DNA of 64,000 nucleotides from Amborella trichopoda (GCF_000471905.2 NW_006498507.1:5867671-5931670); one strand, 5' to 3'; counted from the stretch's first letter, positions 11,901 to 23,514 are shown. Notes: generated by a model from the letters alone, not told the origin. Made by a program: numbers and translations.

Positions 11901-12951
11901 TATCCACTGGGCCTTATCCCCCCCCCCCCTCCTATCCCTCTCTTTCTCTCTTTCTTGCTTGCTCTCTCTCACATATGCAAGCATGGAGACGCCTATCCTG
12001 AACTAGTATGTGAGACCTGTTAAGGTACTTATCTTTCTCTGTTAATGCAGCGGAACTACAGATTCTTCTTCATGTTTGTGTCCTCAACAACTCTTCTGTG
12101 CATCTATGTATTTGCATTTTGCTGGGTAAACATCAGGAAGACAATGCAAGCATACGACTGCAGTCTCTGGAGGGCTTTTCTGAAGTCACCTGTGTCGGGC
12201 ATCCTCATCGTATATACTTTTGTAGCAGTTTGGTTTGTGGGAGGGCTCACAACTTTTCATCTTTATTTGGTTTGCAGCAATCAGGTTGGCCTCCACTGCA
12301 ACTCTCTCTCGCTCTCTCTCATCACATGTCACATTCACACACATGCATGAACACACTATCGATGGTCATATTAATGGGTGCAAAGCTTGTTTTTAAGTGC
12401 TTTTCTATTGAATTCTGAGTCCATTTTCCATCTACTTCTTTGAAAATGAAGCACTTTTTTGTTTTTTTTCCTGTCGACAACTCTGGCCTTTGCCTGTACA
12501 GACAACTTATGAGAACTTTCGCTATCGCTACGATGGGAAAATGAACCCCTACAATAGAGGGTGGTTTCAAAACATTCGAGAGATCTTCTTCTCAAGAATC
12601 CCTCGTTCTAAAAACAAATTTCGTGCAAAGGTGAAGGAAGACTCTTCTGCCTTCACCACCTCTCTCTCTATGGGGGCGCCCAACCTTAGCCCTGAGATTG
12701 CAAAATCAAGCTTTGATGTAGAGATGGGTGGGGGCAAGAGGCACACGGTTGATGCTGAAGAGTTTGCAGATATTCAAAGCCAGATGGAGAGTGTCGGTAG
12801 CCATCTAGAGAGGTGCGGGACCCACCCCAGTCGCACTAGCTGGGGACAAAAAGGTAACTGGGAGATAACACCTGATATTCATGCTTTGGCTGCTGAGTTT
12901 GGTGGAGAGGATAGATTCACTGATAGAGATAAGAATCAAGGAGGCCATTAA
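2982..12951 (+). CDS. DHHC-type protein S-acyltransferase (plant PAT), 5 exons
   Basis: Coding exons 2982-3083, 10281-10463, 10940-11248, 12051-12284 and 12502-12951 all join in phase 0 with GT-AG introns and give 425 aa, a usual length for plant PATs. The enzyme palmitoylates cysteines of membrane-associated proteins. The start is the MYVAPPP form typical of the family. Hydrophobic segments lie near residues 52-72 and 84-103 (before the catalytic domain) and 205-225 and 248-268 (after it), giving the standard four-pass topology. The cysteine-rich domain runs from C161 (YCQTC) to DHHC at 186-189, with C189 the expected acyl-accepting residue. TTYE (277-280) is the TTxE motif, and NPYNRG (291-296) fits the conserved C-terminal asparagine motif. 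The tail is hydrophilic. Intron 1 is 7.2 kb because of nested transposons. No lesion is visible. The exact PAT paralogue is not assigned. Confidence 0.95.
3568..3808. mobile_element. MULE-type MITE (GAGACCATTT family) in PAT intron 1
   Basis: A 241-bp element flanked by a perfect 9-bp duplication TATTATCAA (3559-3567 and 3809-3817). That length is typical of Mutator-like elements. It begins near ATGAGACCATTTATCTTTG and ends with the inverted partner. Related copies occur at 22336-22567, 36535-36778 and 54690-54930. Confidence 0.75.
4844..5366 (+). repeat. 5' LTR
   Basis: Direct repeat of 8429-8956, aligned nearly throughout: shared TTAGTTGACTTAGAGATTTT and GAATATATTTTGTTAAAG blocks and a GA-rich stretch. 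Divergence is visible as scattered substitutions, so the insertion is not recent. Confidence 0.8.
5804..7726. mobile_element. inner hAT element carrying a transposase N-terminal remnant
   Basis: Bounded by a perfect 8-bp duplication TTAGAGAG (5796-5803 and 7727-7734). The termini CAGCGTTTCAAAAAGCG and CAGTGGTTCAAAAGGTG (13 of 17 identical) have subterminal GCGCCTAGGCGG-type palindromes. The 1923-bp element lies wholly inside the outer hAT and carries the BED-domain pseudogene on its minus strand. The catalytic transposase region is missing, so it could move only with help from another element. Confidence 0.88.
6260..7240 (-). pseudogene. hAT transposase N-terminal fragment with three BED-type zinc fingers
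   Basis: Reading down from an ATG at 7240, the frame gives [19 protein letters not shown], then a one-base frameshift, then [24 protein letters not shown]. The same module recurs twice more: [19 protein letters not shown] near 6850-6950, and a third near 6500-6690. Each has the C-x2-C..H..C arrangement of plant BED fingers. A TGA interrupts the second module before FKKY. An acidic low-complexity tail (Asp/Glu) follows near 6260-6400. A hAT transposase normally has one BED domain before its catalytic core. Here the core is absent and the fingers are repeated. The gene is not functional. Confidence 0.75.
8429..8956 (+). repeat. 3' LTR
   Basis: Partner of 4844-5366, preceded directly by the purine run CCGGGAGA and followed by GAATG, the likely target-site duplication. 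Confidence 0.8.
8957..10280 (+). other. remainder of PAT intron 1
   Basis: AT-rich intronic sequence with no recognisable element except local low complexity. It ends in a good acceptor (TTGCAG before 10281). The small open frames here have no coding signal. Confidence 0.6.
10525..10570 (-). repeat. SINE-like fragment in PAT intron 2
   Basis: The segment TTAGCCGACCCGAATTAATT followed by GGGATAAGGCTTGG and ATGATGATG is the inverse of the GGGTCGGCT-containing sequence split by the hAT elements in intron 1. It is a short relic. Confidence 0.45.
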
Positions 12952-13340
12952 AGACAGTTATTTGCTTCTCTTAAAAACCAGTTCGCCAGGTTTTTGGCCG
13001 GGAAGTTTTTACATTGCTCTCTCTCTCTCTCCTTTGGAGGGAAGAGGGTGGTGGGTGAGAGGGCAAAATGTGTTCCATCTGATAAAGGTTTGGGGAGGGT
13101 AAGGTTTGTATACTAAAATTGTTGCTTGGATTTGCAGTGAAATTGTAAATTGTAGGAAGAACAAAATGTAATGGTGGCCTCCTAGGTGTGAATGTAGATT
13201 CTTCTTTTGCTTGGAGAAGGTAACTGAGTATTTTTTATGCTTTGGAGAAGACTGAAAAGGAAACAGGGGCTCAGCACCCTTCATGAAAATTTGTGGGGGT
13301 TAGTTTTATTTTGATTATTTTCAAATGAACAATACAGAAG
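12952..13340 (+). other. probable 3' UTR of the S-acyltransferase gene
   Basis: Sequence following the TAA of the last exon, with a CT microsatellite (13016-13031). A T-rich segment and AATACA-type weak polyadenylation signals lie near 13325-13340. The exact cleavage site cannot be read. Confidence 0.45.
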
Positions 13341-14161
13341 TTTTCTCAGTGTAGCATTTTCTAAGAATGTCATTTTTATGATTTAGAATAGGGTGTGGTT
13401 TCTACAGATCGCGATTTTACAAATAGGTAAAGCCGAAGCTTGAAACCCTAGGAAAATTAGTTCTGGCGTTGGAAACTCTTGAGATGGCATGTAAACCACT
13501 TTCCAATGCTGTATGTGGACTATGAAACTCTACAAGTGGACTAGATCAGGTGGATCTGCGAATATTTAAAATGTATGGTCCAGAAAAAAGGTTAGACAAA
13601 CTACTTTTAGGGTTTCAAATCTATCCTTTTTCAAAATTGTTGATCTATTGAGGCGTTGATCGATTTGTAGGTTTTCTAGCATTGGAATTATATTTTGTCA
13701 TATTTTGAATTTCAGCTTTATAGAGCTGCTGCTCTGCAAACCACTTTAAACAGTTGTCATTCCAAGCAATGTTCTATAATCCATTGAGTAACTCTACATC
13801 ATGGACCATGGTGGAGGTACCATGGTGGAGGTGTGACCAACCAAACTGCTATAACTTTGTTTTTTTAGATAATTTAGGGGGGAAGATATGCCGCTACCTG
13901 TTTTATCAAACAGTATAGTAGTATAGTATTTTTTTTAAGGTGTTAATAGAGTGGTGTTAGTGGAAATGGAAACTACAACATGGTGATTAGGGTGTGGGGG
14001 TGTTACCATCAAGACCCCAATCCTTTTCCTATAAAATTACCAAACTACCATCGCACTGATGTACTTTTATTGAATAGAAACTCAAATGAATTATTTAGTA
14101 TTTTATGAAATGGGAGACGGATCTTGTGTGATATAACCTTTACACTAGTAACTTTGTATCT
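13341..14161. other. intergenic, nothing recognised
   Basis: AT-rich sequence with no coding region. It contains a short direct repeat GTACCATGGTGGAGGT near 13800-13835. The hAT at 14170 starts just beyond it. Confidence 0.5.
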
Positions 14162-14169
14162 CTATATAT

Positions 14170-15584
14170 CATAGTTAGCAAATCCTCGATTAATCGTTGA
14201 TTTTTTGAAAAATGTTAAAAACGGCAATTTTTTGAAATGTTCGTCAAAAAACGTGTTTTTTTCATAACAACGTTAAAAACGATTTTTTTTGGAGAATGAA
14301 TAAAATGGGTTAAAAAAACGTTCATTTTCTTGCTGATTTCACATAAAAAAAAATCCAAAAAAATAAAAACAGCCATGTTTCTCTCTCTAGAACCACAAGC
14401 TTTTGAACCATGCAACTTATAGAGAAAACCCTCATTTAACCACAATCTTTTTCCTGATTTTACAGAGAAAAACCCAAAAGAATGACAAGGGCATTGTTTC
14501 TCTCTAGAACCTTTGTGAAAAAATGACTTTATTTTTTAACCTTTGGGAGAGGTACTTATGTGGCCGATTGATTCATGGAGCGCCAATGGATGCATATTAT
14601 TTTCTTCTGAATTTTGATCCAAAGAATATAATAATTATAAAAAGAACGTTCATGAAGAGCAGGACGCTTAAATGTTCTAAAGATCTATTTCCATGGGAGG
14701 GATGGGAAAAACGGTGTTGTTCTTATAATTGTAAACACTGAGCTTTGATTGGCAGTTTAATGCCCTGTAATATTTGTTTGCATTCATCAAATGCTACTAG
14801 CCCTTTTGGGTCTAAATGGTTTATCAAGCCCCTGTCAAACGAAAGAAAAAATGGTCTTATTTTAACAAGAAAAATTATATATTACAAAAGAAAAAAAATC
14901 ATCTTTTCTTTTTGTCTCTCTAAAATCAGCTCCACCATCTCTTCTTGCCTTTTCAAATCTTGCCCTAGCCTAAAAGCTACCCAAATCACTACAAGCAGAG
15001 CATTGATTAGGGTTTCTTTCTCTCTCTAAAATCTCTAAAATCAGGTCCGCCATCTCTTCTTGCCTTTCCAAATCCTGTCCGAGCTCAGGATTTCTTTTTC
15101 TCTATAAAATAGTGATCCCAAAATTTGTCCCATCCTGATTAAGGTTTCTTTCTAGCCCTCGATACAGAGCAACGAAGATCAATGGTTTCTTTGCCCGAGC
15201 CCTCTTTTAAGCTTCTATAATACGTTGTATGAGAGGGCGGGAGCTTTTTATATTACCCATTTCACATAAATGAGGACAACAAAAATTATATACTCGAAGG
15301 ATCACAATGTACTTGTACACAAAAATATTATTGGAATTATTGTTAAGCCACCGTCCTATTTTATGGTAGAAAACTATAATACAAATTATACATATATTTA
15401 TTTGATTTTTTTACTCCGAATTTTTTAACCTAGTTTGATGTATTGATGATATCTTTACATGAAATATTTTTGCCGATCTGTTTTTTTTATCCGATTTTTT
15501 CATTTCACTTTTTAAAATAAAAACGATTTTTTTTCGATTTTAAAATAAGCCGATTTATTGAAAGTCCCCGACTTGCTAACCATG
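14170..15584. mobile_element. non-autonomous hAT element
   Basis: Terminal inverted repeats CATAGTTAGCAAATC and CATGGTTAGCAAGTC are flanked by CTATATAT (14162-14169) and CTGTATAT (15585-15592), 7 of 8 identical. Both ends are rich in short CGATTTTTT and AAAAACG blocks. The interior (about 14900-15200) holds two diverged copies of a CTCTAAAATCAG..CCATCTCTTCTTGCC segment. There is no transposase. Confidence 0.75.
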
Positions 15585-15592
15585 CTGTATAT

Positions 15593-15877
15593 ATCTCTTT
15601 ATATACGTGAAGACTTCATATACAGGCACTCTTTCTCCACTAAAAGGTCTATTTAAATTTTGTATTTCTCATCTTTTACGTATTACTTTCTTTTCCATTC
15701 TCAGAAGTATAATTTTGTCTACTTAGACTTTCCCTTTTGAAATACAATCGATAGGGGCGTTGGTCTTATAACGACCATTGCTTCCGTTATGGTTCAAAAT
15801 GATAAGGCCAAGTTATTGAGTTCTTACTAACAAATCCCATAACGCAAGTCAAATACAAAAATTTGCACCAAATACAT
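15593..15877. other. intergenic, nothing recognised
   Basis: AT-rich spacer between two repeats with no gene signal. Confidence 0.4.
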
Positions 15878-16190
15878 GGCATAGGGTTGGCAACGGCAGG
15901 GCCTGGGCCAAGCTTGGCCTTGCTCTTGGCCCCTTTGGGTGGCATAGGTCCATTCCAGCTTAGCCCACCCAGGCTAAAGGCCGCCCAGCTGCCCTAGCCT
16001 GTCGAAACAAATGAAGAAACAAATAAAAGAAAAAAGAAGAAGAAAGAGGGCTGGACTGGGCTGTACTAGGTCGGCTCTGTAGTGGCCTGGTCTGAACCCA
16101 ATCCGCCCCTCAAACCACAATTTGTGGCCTAGAATTGACTTCTAGGGCTGGGTCGACCAACCTACTGCTAGCCCTAGTTCCACTGTCTCC
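15878..16190. repeat. GGCC-rich hAT-like MITE
   Basis: Starts TAGGGTTGGCAACGGC and ends GCTAGCCCTA, an imperfect inverted pair. The interior is full of GGCCTGGGCC and CTTGGCC motifs around an A/G-rich centre. It resembles 1663-1888. No clear target-site duplication. Confidence 0.5.
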
Positions 16191-16730
16191 TTTTTGCCTC
16201 AATTTACTTCCGTGCAAAAATACCGTTGGTGGCATTTTGCATTCTTTCTAAAAATGAATCCTGACACTTTTGATGCTTGTACTAAAGATCACAATCAGTT
16301 CTAGTCCATTAGCGTCCTTAACCTATCCAGCTAAGCTTAAGTTTGTTCTATCTACTAAGGTGCCAACTTTTTTTTCGGTTTTTTTTTTAACATTCTTTTG
16401 AATGTTTACGACGGGTAGGAATAAAACTTTAGATGTCATGTTGTGACAAGCACCAAAGAAAAACAAAATTCTTATGTTTTTTATAGGGTGCCTAGCAAAA
16501 ATTTGGGCCAAATTTCGTGCCGAGTTATATCTTCATAAATTTCCCACAAAAACTGAAAATTGATATCCTACTTGAATTAAGTTACTTTACAAACAACATA
16601 ATTTTCTCACAAAATGCAACTTTAAGTATCCTACAATATTAGCAAAAAAATATTTTAAAAACTCCATAAAATTTCCTTCTTCAATCTGCACATAGCCTTG
16701 ATAAGAGCATCCATGCCTACCCATAAAAAA
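16191..16730. other. intergenic, nothing recognised
   Basis: No gene or repeat recognised. The minus-strand open frame at 16323-16511 has no motif. Confidence 0.4.
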
Positions 16731-16734
16731 CTAA

Positions 16735-16990
16735 GGCTTGAGGGCCGGGGCTACCACGGCCCAAAGGCTGGGCTACCACGGCCCTAGGGCTGGGCTACCA
16801 CGGCCCAAGGGCTGGGCCTAGGCCATCACAAGGCTGGGCCGGCCAGGCCTTTTTTGTCCTTATTTTTTCATTTTTAAATAATTAAGTGGAGTAGGCCCAA
16901 CCCAGCCTGGACCGGGCTAATCCCCCTCGGCCCTATTTGGCTTTGGTGGAGCTCAAGTTGTTCCTAGAGGTACCTGGTCAGGGCTGGCCC
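16735..16990. repeat. GGCTGGGCTACCACGGCCC short tandem repeat within a GGCC-rich element
   Basis: About four consecutive copies of a 22-23-bp unit containing GGCTGGGCTACCACGGCC between 16746 and 16830, inside a GGCC-rich segment ending near AGGGCTGGCCCTA. Composition matches the other GGCC-rich hAT-like elements. Confidence 0.55.
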
Positions 16991-17567
16991 TACATGTTGC
17001 CAAATCTTGTATGCACACCAAAATCTCTCTAAATTTATTGTAAAACCTAACCATTAATTTTCCATAATATTCGAATAAATTTATTATAAAAATATAATAT
17101 TAATCTTAACTTTATCTTCTTGAACAACCTAAATACCACAACTGTCTTTGCTGGCAAAATACCTGTTTGGAAAGTGGTGCAATAGCGGTTAAGTGTCCTT
17201 CAAACACAAAGAATCAGCATACTCGGCACCAAAGATGCCGACTGTATCAGCCCGCATGGTGCAACGCTTAGTTTGCGCATCGAAACAGGGCCTACCTTCA
17301 CATTGATTTCCATTTCTTTTTTTTAAAGTGTTAATGGTGGGAATGGAGTATAAGACGTTGCGATTGACTTGGTCCCTGCGGGGTTAGGAGGTGGAAGCCT
17401 CGAGAAATTTTTTGGATATATTCGTATATGGGATTTGATATATCTGAGACTTATATCTATCCGTACAAAGGTATTTTAGTAATTTGTACCATCGATATGG
17501 GACTCGATACATATTATTGCGATTAGGGGTTTATCCAAGACTAAGGGAAAAACGCAAATCACAGATA

Positions 17568-17732
17568 AAACAGAGAGGCGTGAGGAAGAGAATGATGGTA
17601 ACCCTATTCTCTATTGCCAGTAAGGAAGCTCTCATCTCTTTGTAATTAGATAAAACAGAGAGGCGTGAAGAAGAAAACGATTGTAACCCTATTCTCTATT
17701 GCCAGTAAAGAAGCTCTCATTTCCCGTTGACG
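17568..17732. repeat. tandem duplication of about 82 bp
   Basis: AAAACAGAGAGGCGTGA and the following CCCTATTCTCTATTGCCAGT appear twice, about 82 bp apart, with a few substitutions. The rest of 17000-18700 is unassigned AT-rich sequence with CT and CA microsatellites (for example near 18080 and 18240). Confidence 0.7.
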
Positions 17733-18706
17733 TAGGGACGTTGTCGAACCACGTATATCTTTGCGTTGTGGTTGGTTGTTTATTTCTTTTGTGTTTGTTT
17801 CTTCTTTTTTCTTTTCGTGGATTGCTTTTCGTTTCTACAGACATCAGGCACATGTCCTCCAACCAATGATGCCCTGACCCCTGTTCTCCACACTGATTTG
17901 ATTTCCATTTCTCTATGTTCAAGATGTTGCTCTCTGATTACCTAAAAACTAACTCTTTATTTTTTTAAACATTAACCATTTCTCGATTTGTGTGTCATCT
18001 TTGTACAGGGCCATGCTAATCTTCTCAATTTTATCGGATGTCTCCAAAGAAACAAAAATAAAAAAAATTCTCTCTCACGCACGCACACACACACACAAAG
18101 ACACTCACATGCACATACACACTAATTGCTCTACAGTTAAGGCACCTTTTTCTTTCTCTAATTTACATTCCTCTATGGTTAAAATTCCCTCCCTCTAACA
18201 CGGACCCACACTGATATCCATTTCTTTGTGTTTAAGATCTTTCTCTCTCTCTCTCTCTAACTTCTCTGTGGTTAAGGCATACATAAACACACATTCTCTC
18301 TTGCTAATTTCCATTTCTCTGTGGTTAAGACACTAAGTCTCTTTCTAACGTACTGTCAAACCGGAAAATTTGAAGAAAGTGGTATCCCCCACCCGTGCAT
18401 ATTAACGTAGTCCCCTTCAATGCAAAATGTATGATGCCATTCTAATTTTGAATGGATGACCTTAGCCTGCAGTGGATCGAATAACTAGCAATGCAAACCC
18501 CTTTTTTTTTTATCTTTTCTTATTGAGTGGTTTAACGGAGAAAAGTTTTCTACATAGTAGAAATGAAACTCAAGACGTTCACGTTGTGGCACCCCACCAC
18601 CTTGATTACCTAACCTCAAACCTAATCCTAATGTAAATCCTTTTGTGTAGTCAAGCTTATTATTCTAGAGAAAGAGTAATCACGAGAGAGAAAGAGGGGG
18701 AGAGAG

Positions 18707-19594
18707 CATTGTTCGCAAACTCGGTCGGTCTAACCGGAACCGGCACTGGTTGATTCGGTTTTGACAAGTTTTGGTGGTCCGGCAAAGTATGTTAAAAAAA
18801 ATATATGAAATCCCCAAAAATAAGGGATTTGTTTGTAATGTGTGTGTGTGTGTGTGTGTTGTTTTTTTTTTAATCATTTTGGCAAAGATTGGAAAGCGTT
18901 TTGGCTGCAAATATTTATTTTTATATTTTTCCATCTTTTTTGAAAAATTTCAAAAATACCCGTGAGCACAAATCAATTTTTTAAAGCATGTGATTTCTAT
19001 AAGGTTAGCAACCTTATACATTCCAATTAAAGTGCACCTTCAAATTTTATCATAATATGTAATGTTGGCATAAAAAAGTTTTAGGATTATTTAAAAATCT
19101 ATTTTCATATCTAATTATAAAGTTTTAAACTTAAAAAATGGTTAAAATCTAGTAGATCTATAAACATATGAAAATGTTGAAAATTAACGGTCTAGATAAT
19201 GTGTTGCAAGATGCATTATTTTTGGGACTCAAAATTTTTTTTTTTTTTTTTTCATATTTATATATCTCGATGTCAAGATGATCAATTATACGGTTTTTCA
19301 ACATTAAAACGATATTTTCCGATGGATTTTTGAGGTGCATCCATAATTCTACATTTTAAAGTTGCAACCTTATATAAACTTTTTTTTTTTTAAATCTATT
19401 TTTTTTCACTGCTTTTCAACTTCAATTGAATGTGCTTCATTTAATAATATTCTAAATATATTTTTCATATTTTTTAACACTTTTTAGATCGGCCGAGACC
19501 TGCCCAATTAAACTGGTTGAACCAACTGATTTACCGGTTACTCGGACCTAGCCCTTAGCCGGATTCCGACGTTGGTTCAATTTTTCAAAACACG
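18707..19594. mobile_element. hAT-like element (CCGGTT family) with a nested MITE
   Basis: Begins CATTGTTCGCAAACTCGG and ends TTTTTCAAAACACG, imperfect inverted ends, with subterminal ACCGG and CCGGTT motifs. Related elements sit in the three IDD blocks (34721, 46389, 52987). Flanking GA-rich 8-mers are similar (GGAGAGAG and GGAAGAGA), but the region is low complexity. A MITE-A copy interrupts it at about 18990-19390. Confidence 0.6.
18990..19390. mobile_element. MITE-A copy nested in the hAT-like element
   Basis: Starts near TTTCTATAAGGTTAGCAACC and ends GTTGCAACCTTATATAAAC. The interior shows the family hallmarks AAGTGCACCTTCAAATTTTA, TATCTCGATGTCAAGATGATC and TTTTTGAGGTGCATC. This is the repeat family that also lies at the IDD block junctions. 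Confidence 0.7.
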
Positions 19595-20120
19595 GGAAGA
19601 GAGTCAACATTAAAGAGGGAGAGAGGGCTTACTGTCTTTCACCTGTTCGAAGAGAAAACCATCTTCGAACTCTCCTTCTAAGGCCTCACAGTCCCTTAAA
19701 TTCCCAATGGCAAGGCCTCATCAAAGCCACCTCGAAGCCTTTGAAGGAGAGTTCACAGAAAGCCATCTCCATTCCCATCATAAAACTAATTTTCCCTTAC
19801 AAAACTGTTCTCTATTTATATGCCAAGGGATTTACATGGTCCCGCAGGACCATACACAACTTTTCCAGACAATAAAGCCAAAGGTCGACAAATGAAGCTC
19901 TCAAGGGGCAGCTGCTCCCATGAGACGCTGCAAACCTCACTTGGAATCTTACGGCCTTGATTCAATCGCCATCCACTAGATGCATCTTGGCCGTCCATCT
20001 GGACCACCATCCATCGATTGTGTAGTTTCTATCAAAGCCTTCGACATTGGCATTGCTTTTCACATCTCACTTCTCGTAGAGAGGAGTCGAAAATGACATC
20101 ACATGCTAGCACATCAATAA
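19595..20120. other. intergenic, unclassified moderately GC-rich segment
   Basis: The segment 19620-20060 is less AT-rich than its surroundings and includes TCTATTTATATGCC and CTTGGCCGTCCATC phrases of the kind found in plant LTRs. No partner repeat or coding region was found. It may be a solo LTR, but this is weak. Confidence 0.3.
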
Positions 20121-20124
20121 ATTT

Positions 20125-20835
20125 GGCATTTAGAGAGAGGGAAAGTGCTAATATATCAATTTAATTTGGCATGTTTAGAGCAGTGTTGTCGAATTCGTTT
20201 AGCTTTGGTAGAGAAACCTTCAAATTTTAGGCTTGATCGAAGCGAAGTGAAGCCTGGAGCTGCTGTTTCGGTCAGATTCGGCTAAAGCTTCAGTTCAAGC
20301 TTCGGCCTTTTCGGTCCAAGTAAAAAAATATCTATATAAAAGTATTTTTTTTGAAATTTTTATTTTAATTTTTTTTTATTTTTATGTATACATGCTGCCG
20401 CTTCGATCAGATTCGGGCCATTTTGCTTCGGGCAAATTCGGCTTCGGTAAGATTCGGACCGTTTTGCATCGGGCAGATTCAGCCGAAGCTTCGGCCTCTT
20501 CGGACCAAACAAAGAAATATCTACATAAAAGTATTTTTTTTATTTTTTATTTTTATTTTTTTATATATTTTTATACATAAATATCTAATTCATTATATTA
20601 AATTAAAAAATCCAAAAACTTCTCTTTAATTGCTTCATTTTTTTCATCAAACCAAAAAAAATAACCCTGAAATGAGTCTGATAACATTGGTTTAGAGAAA
20701 AAAATTATTAATATATCGATTTAATTTGACATGTTTAGAGAGGACATATAGTAAAACAATTTATTTTGGTATGTTTAGAGAGGGAATATTTTATATCAAT
20801 TCATTTTGGCACTTTTAGAGAGAGATTGTCTACAT
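20125..20835. repeat. degenerate tandem repeat of about 50-60 bp, interrupted
   Basis: A phrase like ATTTAATTTGGCATGTTTAGAG recurs about five times (near 20125, 20160, 20715, 20760 and 20805) with AGAGAGGGA at each end. The hAT element at 20181-20689 inserted into one unit. Confidence 0.6.
20181..20689. mobile_element. non-autonomous hAT element
   Basis: A 509-bp element with ends CAGTGTTGTC and CAATGTTATC (8 of 10 identical), flanked by a perfect 8-bp duplication GTTTAGAG (20173-20180 and 20690-20697). It contains two diverged halves rich in GCTTCGG/CCGAAGC motifs, each followed by AAATATCTA-ATAAAAGTATT. No coding capacity. Confidence 0.85.
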
Positions 20836-22326
20836 CTTCTTGGAAATGTTAGAAAACAAGATTTTTGCATAAAATTTGACTATAGCATCACAGCAACCAA
20901 ACAAAATTATTAAACACTATGCAATATAACAAAAAGTAAGTCTAGACCGACTATGGTTGAATATTGTGGAAGAAATGTACAAGAACCTAATTGTATTTAA
21001 ATATTTTTTAAGGGTGACAAAATGGACAAGCAATTTTCATGTTTTTAATTTTGCCATCATAAAATAATATTAGCCTTTTTACTTATCAAAATAAGTGTGC
21101 TTGTAAGCTTTTTAGGCAAATTTGTCCTAGAGTACAAAGAAACAGAGGATTGAACACTAGTTTGCCTAAAGTGGTACACAAAGTATAGCAAGATGTAAAG
21201 CATTAGAGTTGCCTTTGTCATAGAGAAAGAGTGCAAACAAAAAGATAAGCGGGTTCGAAAAATAAGATATTACTGTATGTAAAATTGTGTATTCAAAAAA
21301 TAAGTTTGAGTCTGATGGACAAAGAAAGTTCCATGCAAGGAGATATACTGCCCTGCATTTACATATATAATAATTCATATATCATACCAATAGTAAAGCA
21401 TAAAAAAATCAAAAGAGGAATCCAAAATTTGTTACTTCGTGAATCAGTATTTTATTCATCAAAAACTTATTGTAGTCCATATCAAGGTTGCATCCTAACG
21501 ACACGAAAAAAACAAAAAACTAATAGCTAATTATTAATGCAAACTGTGGCACCGATTTTGCATGACTACTGAATATGGTCCTAATGTATTCATCTAAAAT
21601 CATATGATCACACCACTCATATACTCAATAGATCCATATTTTTTTAAGGCTGGTTAGTTAGATATTTTCTTGATGTCAAGTTTAGTAGGCCTATCTATAT
21701 TGTCTTTATAAATTTCCACGTCCCAATATCTGCATGGACTTGATGTATAAGCATCTTGCCTCTTCGTGAGCAATATTAAATTGCTATAAAAAAATACTTA
21801 CTAGAAAATATTTGAGACAAGGGGAGTGTTGTTCTTTGTAGGCAAGAGTATTACAAACTTTAAAGACTATCAAATGTAAGTATGGGCATCCAAAAGTTGT
21901 AAAACTCGAGTTACTTCATCAACAAAATTAAGATAGAATATGATTCATACAATCAATAGCACAAAAAAACGTAAACTAAAAATATCTTAAACGGCAAAAT
22001 GAGAAGAGAAGAGGGGAATTTTGGAGAAAAGGTAAGAGGAAGATTCACTGGTCCATGACTTAAGAGAGGGAGAAATCAAGACTTGGAGAGGGGAGAAACT
22101 TTAGCAGCAATTGTACTTGAATTAAAAACCCTTGATAAGAAAAAAAAAATTCAATTTTTATTATAGGGATTGTTTATAACTAGATTATTTATCTTTTGTA
22201 CATGGAGGTCATAATTATTCACACTCATTACATGTCAAATTAGATCGCTGAGGGTGAGTCACGAAGTTCGATAATTTTTTTTTTTGAATTATGTGTTTAT
22301 TCAATGATGCTCTTACGACAATCTAT
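20836..22326. other. intergenic, nothing recognised
   Basis: Very AT-rich sequence with no motif-bearing open frame. A piece near 22195-22280 resembles one arm of the GAGACCATTT MITE family. Confidence 0.4.
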
Positions 22327-22335
22327 TATGAAATT

Positions 22336-22567
22336 GAGATTGTATACAATGAGACCATTTATCTTTGGTATAAAGAGTTCACAATTACTTATAACCATAT
22401 GATGTGAATCTAATAGCTTGGGTGTATCACAATGTTCGAAAAATTTTCTTTTGAACTTTGAGCTTAGTCAATGAAATAAATGCATCCACCCAATTTCACA
22501 TCAAATGGTTAAGATTAATTGTAACCACCTTGTACAACGGTAAATGGTTTTATTATATATTTTTCCT
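22336..22567. mobile_element. MULE-type MITE (GAGACCATTT family)
   Basis: Flanked by TATGAAATT (22327-22335) and TTTGAAATT (22568-22576), 8 of 9 identical. Starts GAGATTGTATACAATGAGAC and carries the inverted arm with AATGG and TTTTTCC at the right end. Confidence 0.7.
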
Positions 22568-22763
22568 TTGAAATTTAAGAGACAAAAATGATTGTGACCT
22601 CCATGTATAATAAAATAAATGGTATCTTTTTAGACTGTTGTTTTATTATAAAATATCTTTTAATTGTAAGATATTCTTATTTTTAAAACAAAATAATATT
22701 AATTAATAAATGATATTTCTAAACAAAAAAAACACCAGGATCAAAAATGATGTGTGTCCAAAC

Positions 22764-23506
22764 CAGCGTTTAAAAAATCGCCTAGTCAAACCGGACTCGC
22801 CCGGTTCGACTCGGAATTCACGAAAATGGTACCGGATCGGTTCAAAAACCGGGAATCGTCCGGTTCTAGAGAGAACCGGACGATTCCGCACAGTGACTCG
22901 CCGATTCACTGTGCGGAATCGGCGAGTCCGTGAAGAACACGGGTTGCAGAGTGTTCTTCACGGATTTTTTCAAATTTGTCATTTTTTGATCATTTTTTTT
23001 GTTTTTTTCGGCATGTGATCTGTTTTGCAGGTTGTAAACAGCTTTATTCAGTTTTTTCAAGGATTAAATGGTGGAAAAATTGGTTGTTTTTGGATCAAGA
23101 AAAATTCGGGGTTTAGGGTTTCCGCCATTTCTGAACTTTCATGCCAAATAGGGCATGAATCTTTCAANNNNNNNNNNNNNNNNNNNNCTATGTTTATCCT
23201 TTTGTGTGATGTAAATTAAATGTTGAATAGCGGTTCATGCAGGGGAAGAACATATCAATATTCGCATATTCATTCAAAAACATGAAAATTCTTAATGGAG
23301 TACCCTCATTTTTTATTGAATTCCTAAAAAAAAATATTTATAATGAATTTTAATAATTTTTTCGAATTTTTTTGAAGCTTTATTATGACCGATTCACCCG
23401 ATTCGGATCCGGATCGCCGATTCACCGATCCGGATAGCCGATTCACCGATCCGAATTGGTTTTAAAAAGCTCGATCCGGGTCACCGATCCGGTTTTTAAA
23501 CCATTG
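22764..23506. mobile_element. complete non-autonomous hAT element containing the assembly gap
   Basis: A perfect 8-bp duplication GTCCAAAC (22756-22763 and 23507-23514) flanks ends CAGCGTTTAAAAAATCG and CAATGGTTTAAAAACCGG. Subterminal regions are packed with CCGGTTC and GATCCGGATCGCCGATTCA motifs. A 30-bp-scale palindrome around 22905 (GACTCGCCGATTCAC / GTGCGGAATCGGCGAGTC) is visible. The element at 1-176 is a relative. Confidence 0.88.
23168..23187. other. assembly gap (20 N)
   Basis: Twenty unresolved bases inside the hAT element. The true gap length is unknown and may be larger. Confidence 0.95.
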
Positions 23507-23514
23507 GTCCAAAC

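Noticed and set aside
22703..23018. Arginine-rich open frames on both strands
   Set aside because: Produced by CCGG/CGATTC-rich subterminal repeats and a palindrome of the hAT element at 22764-23506.
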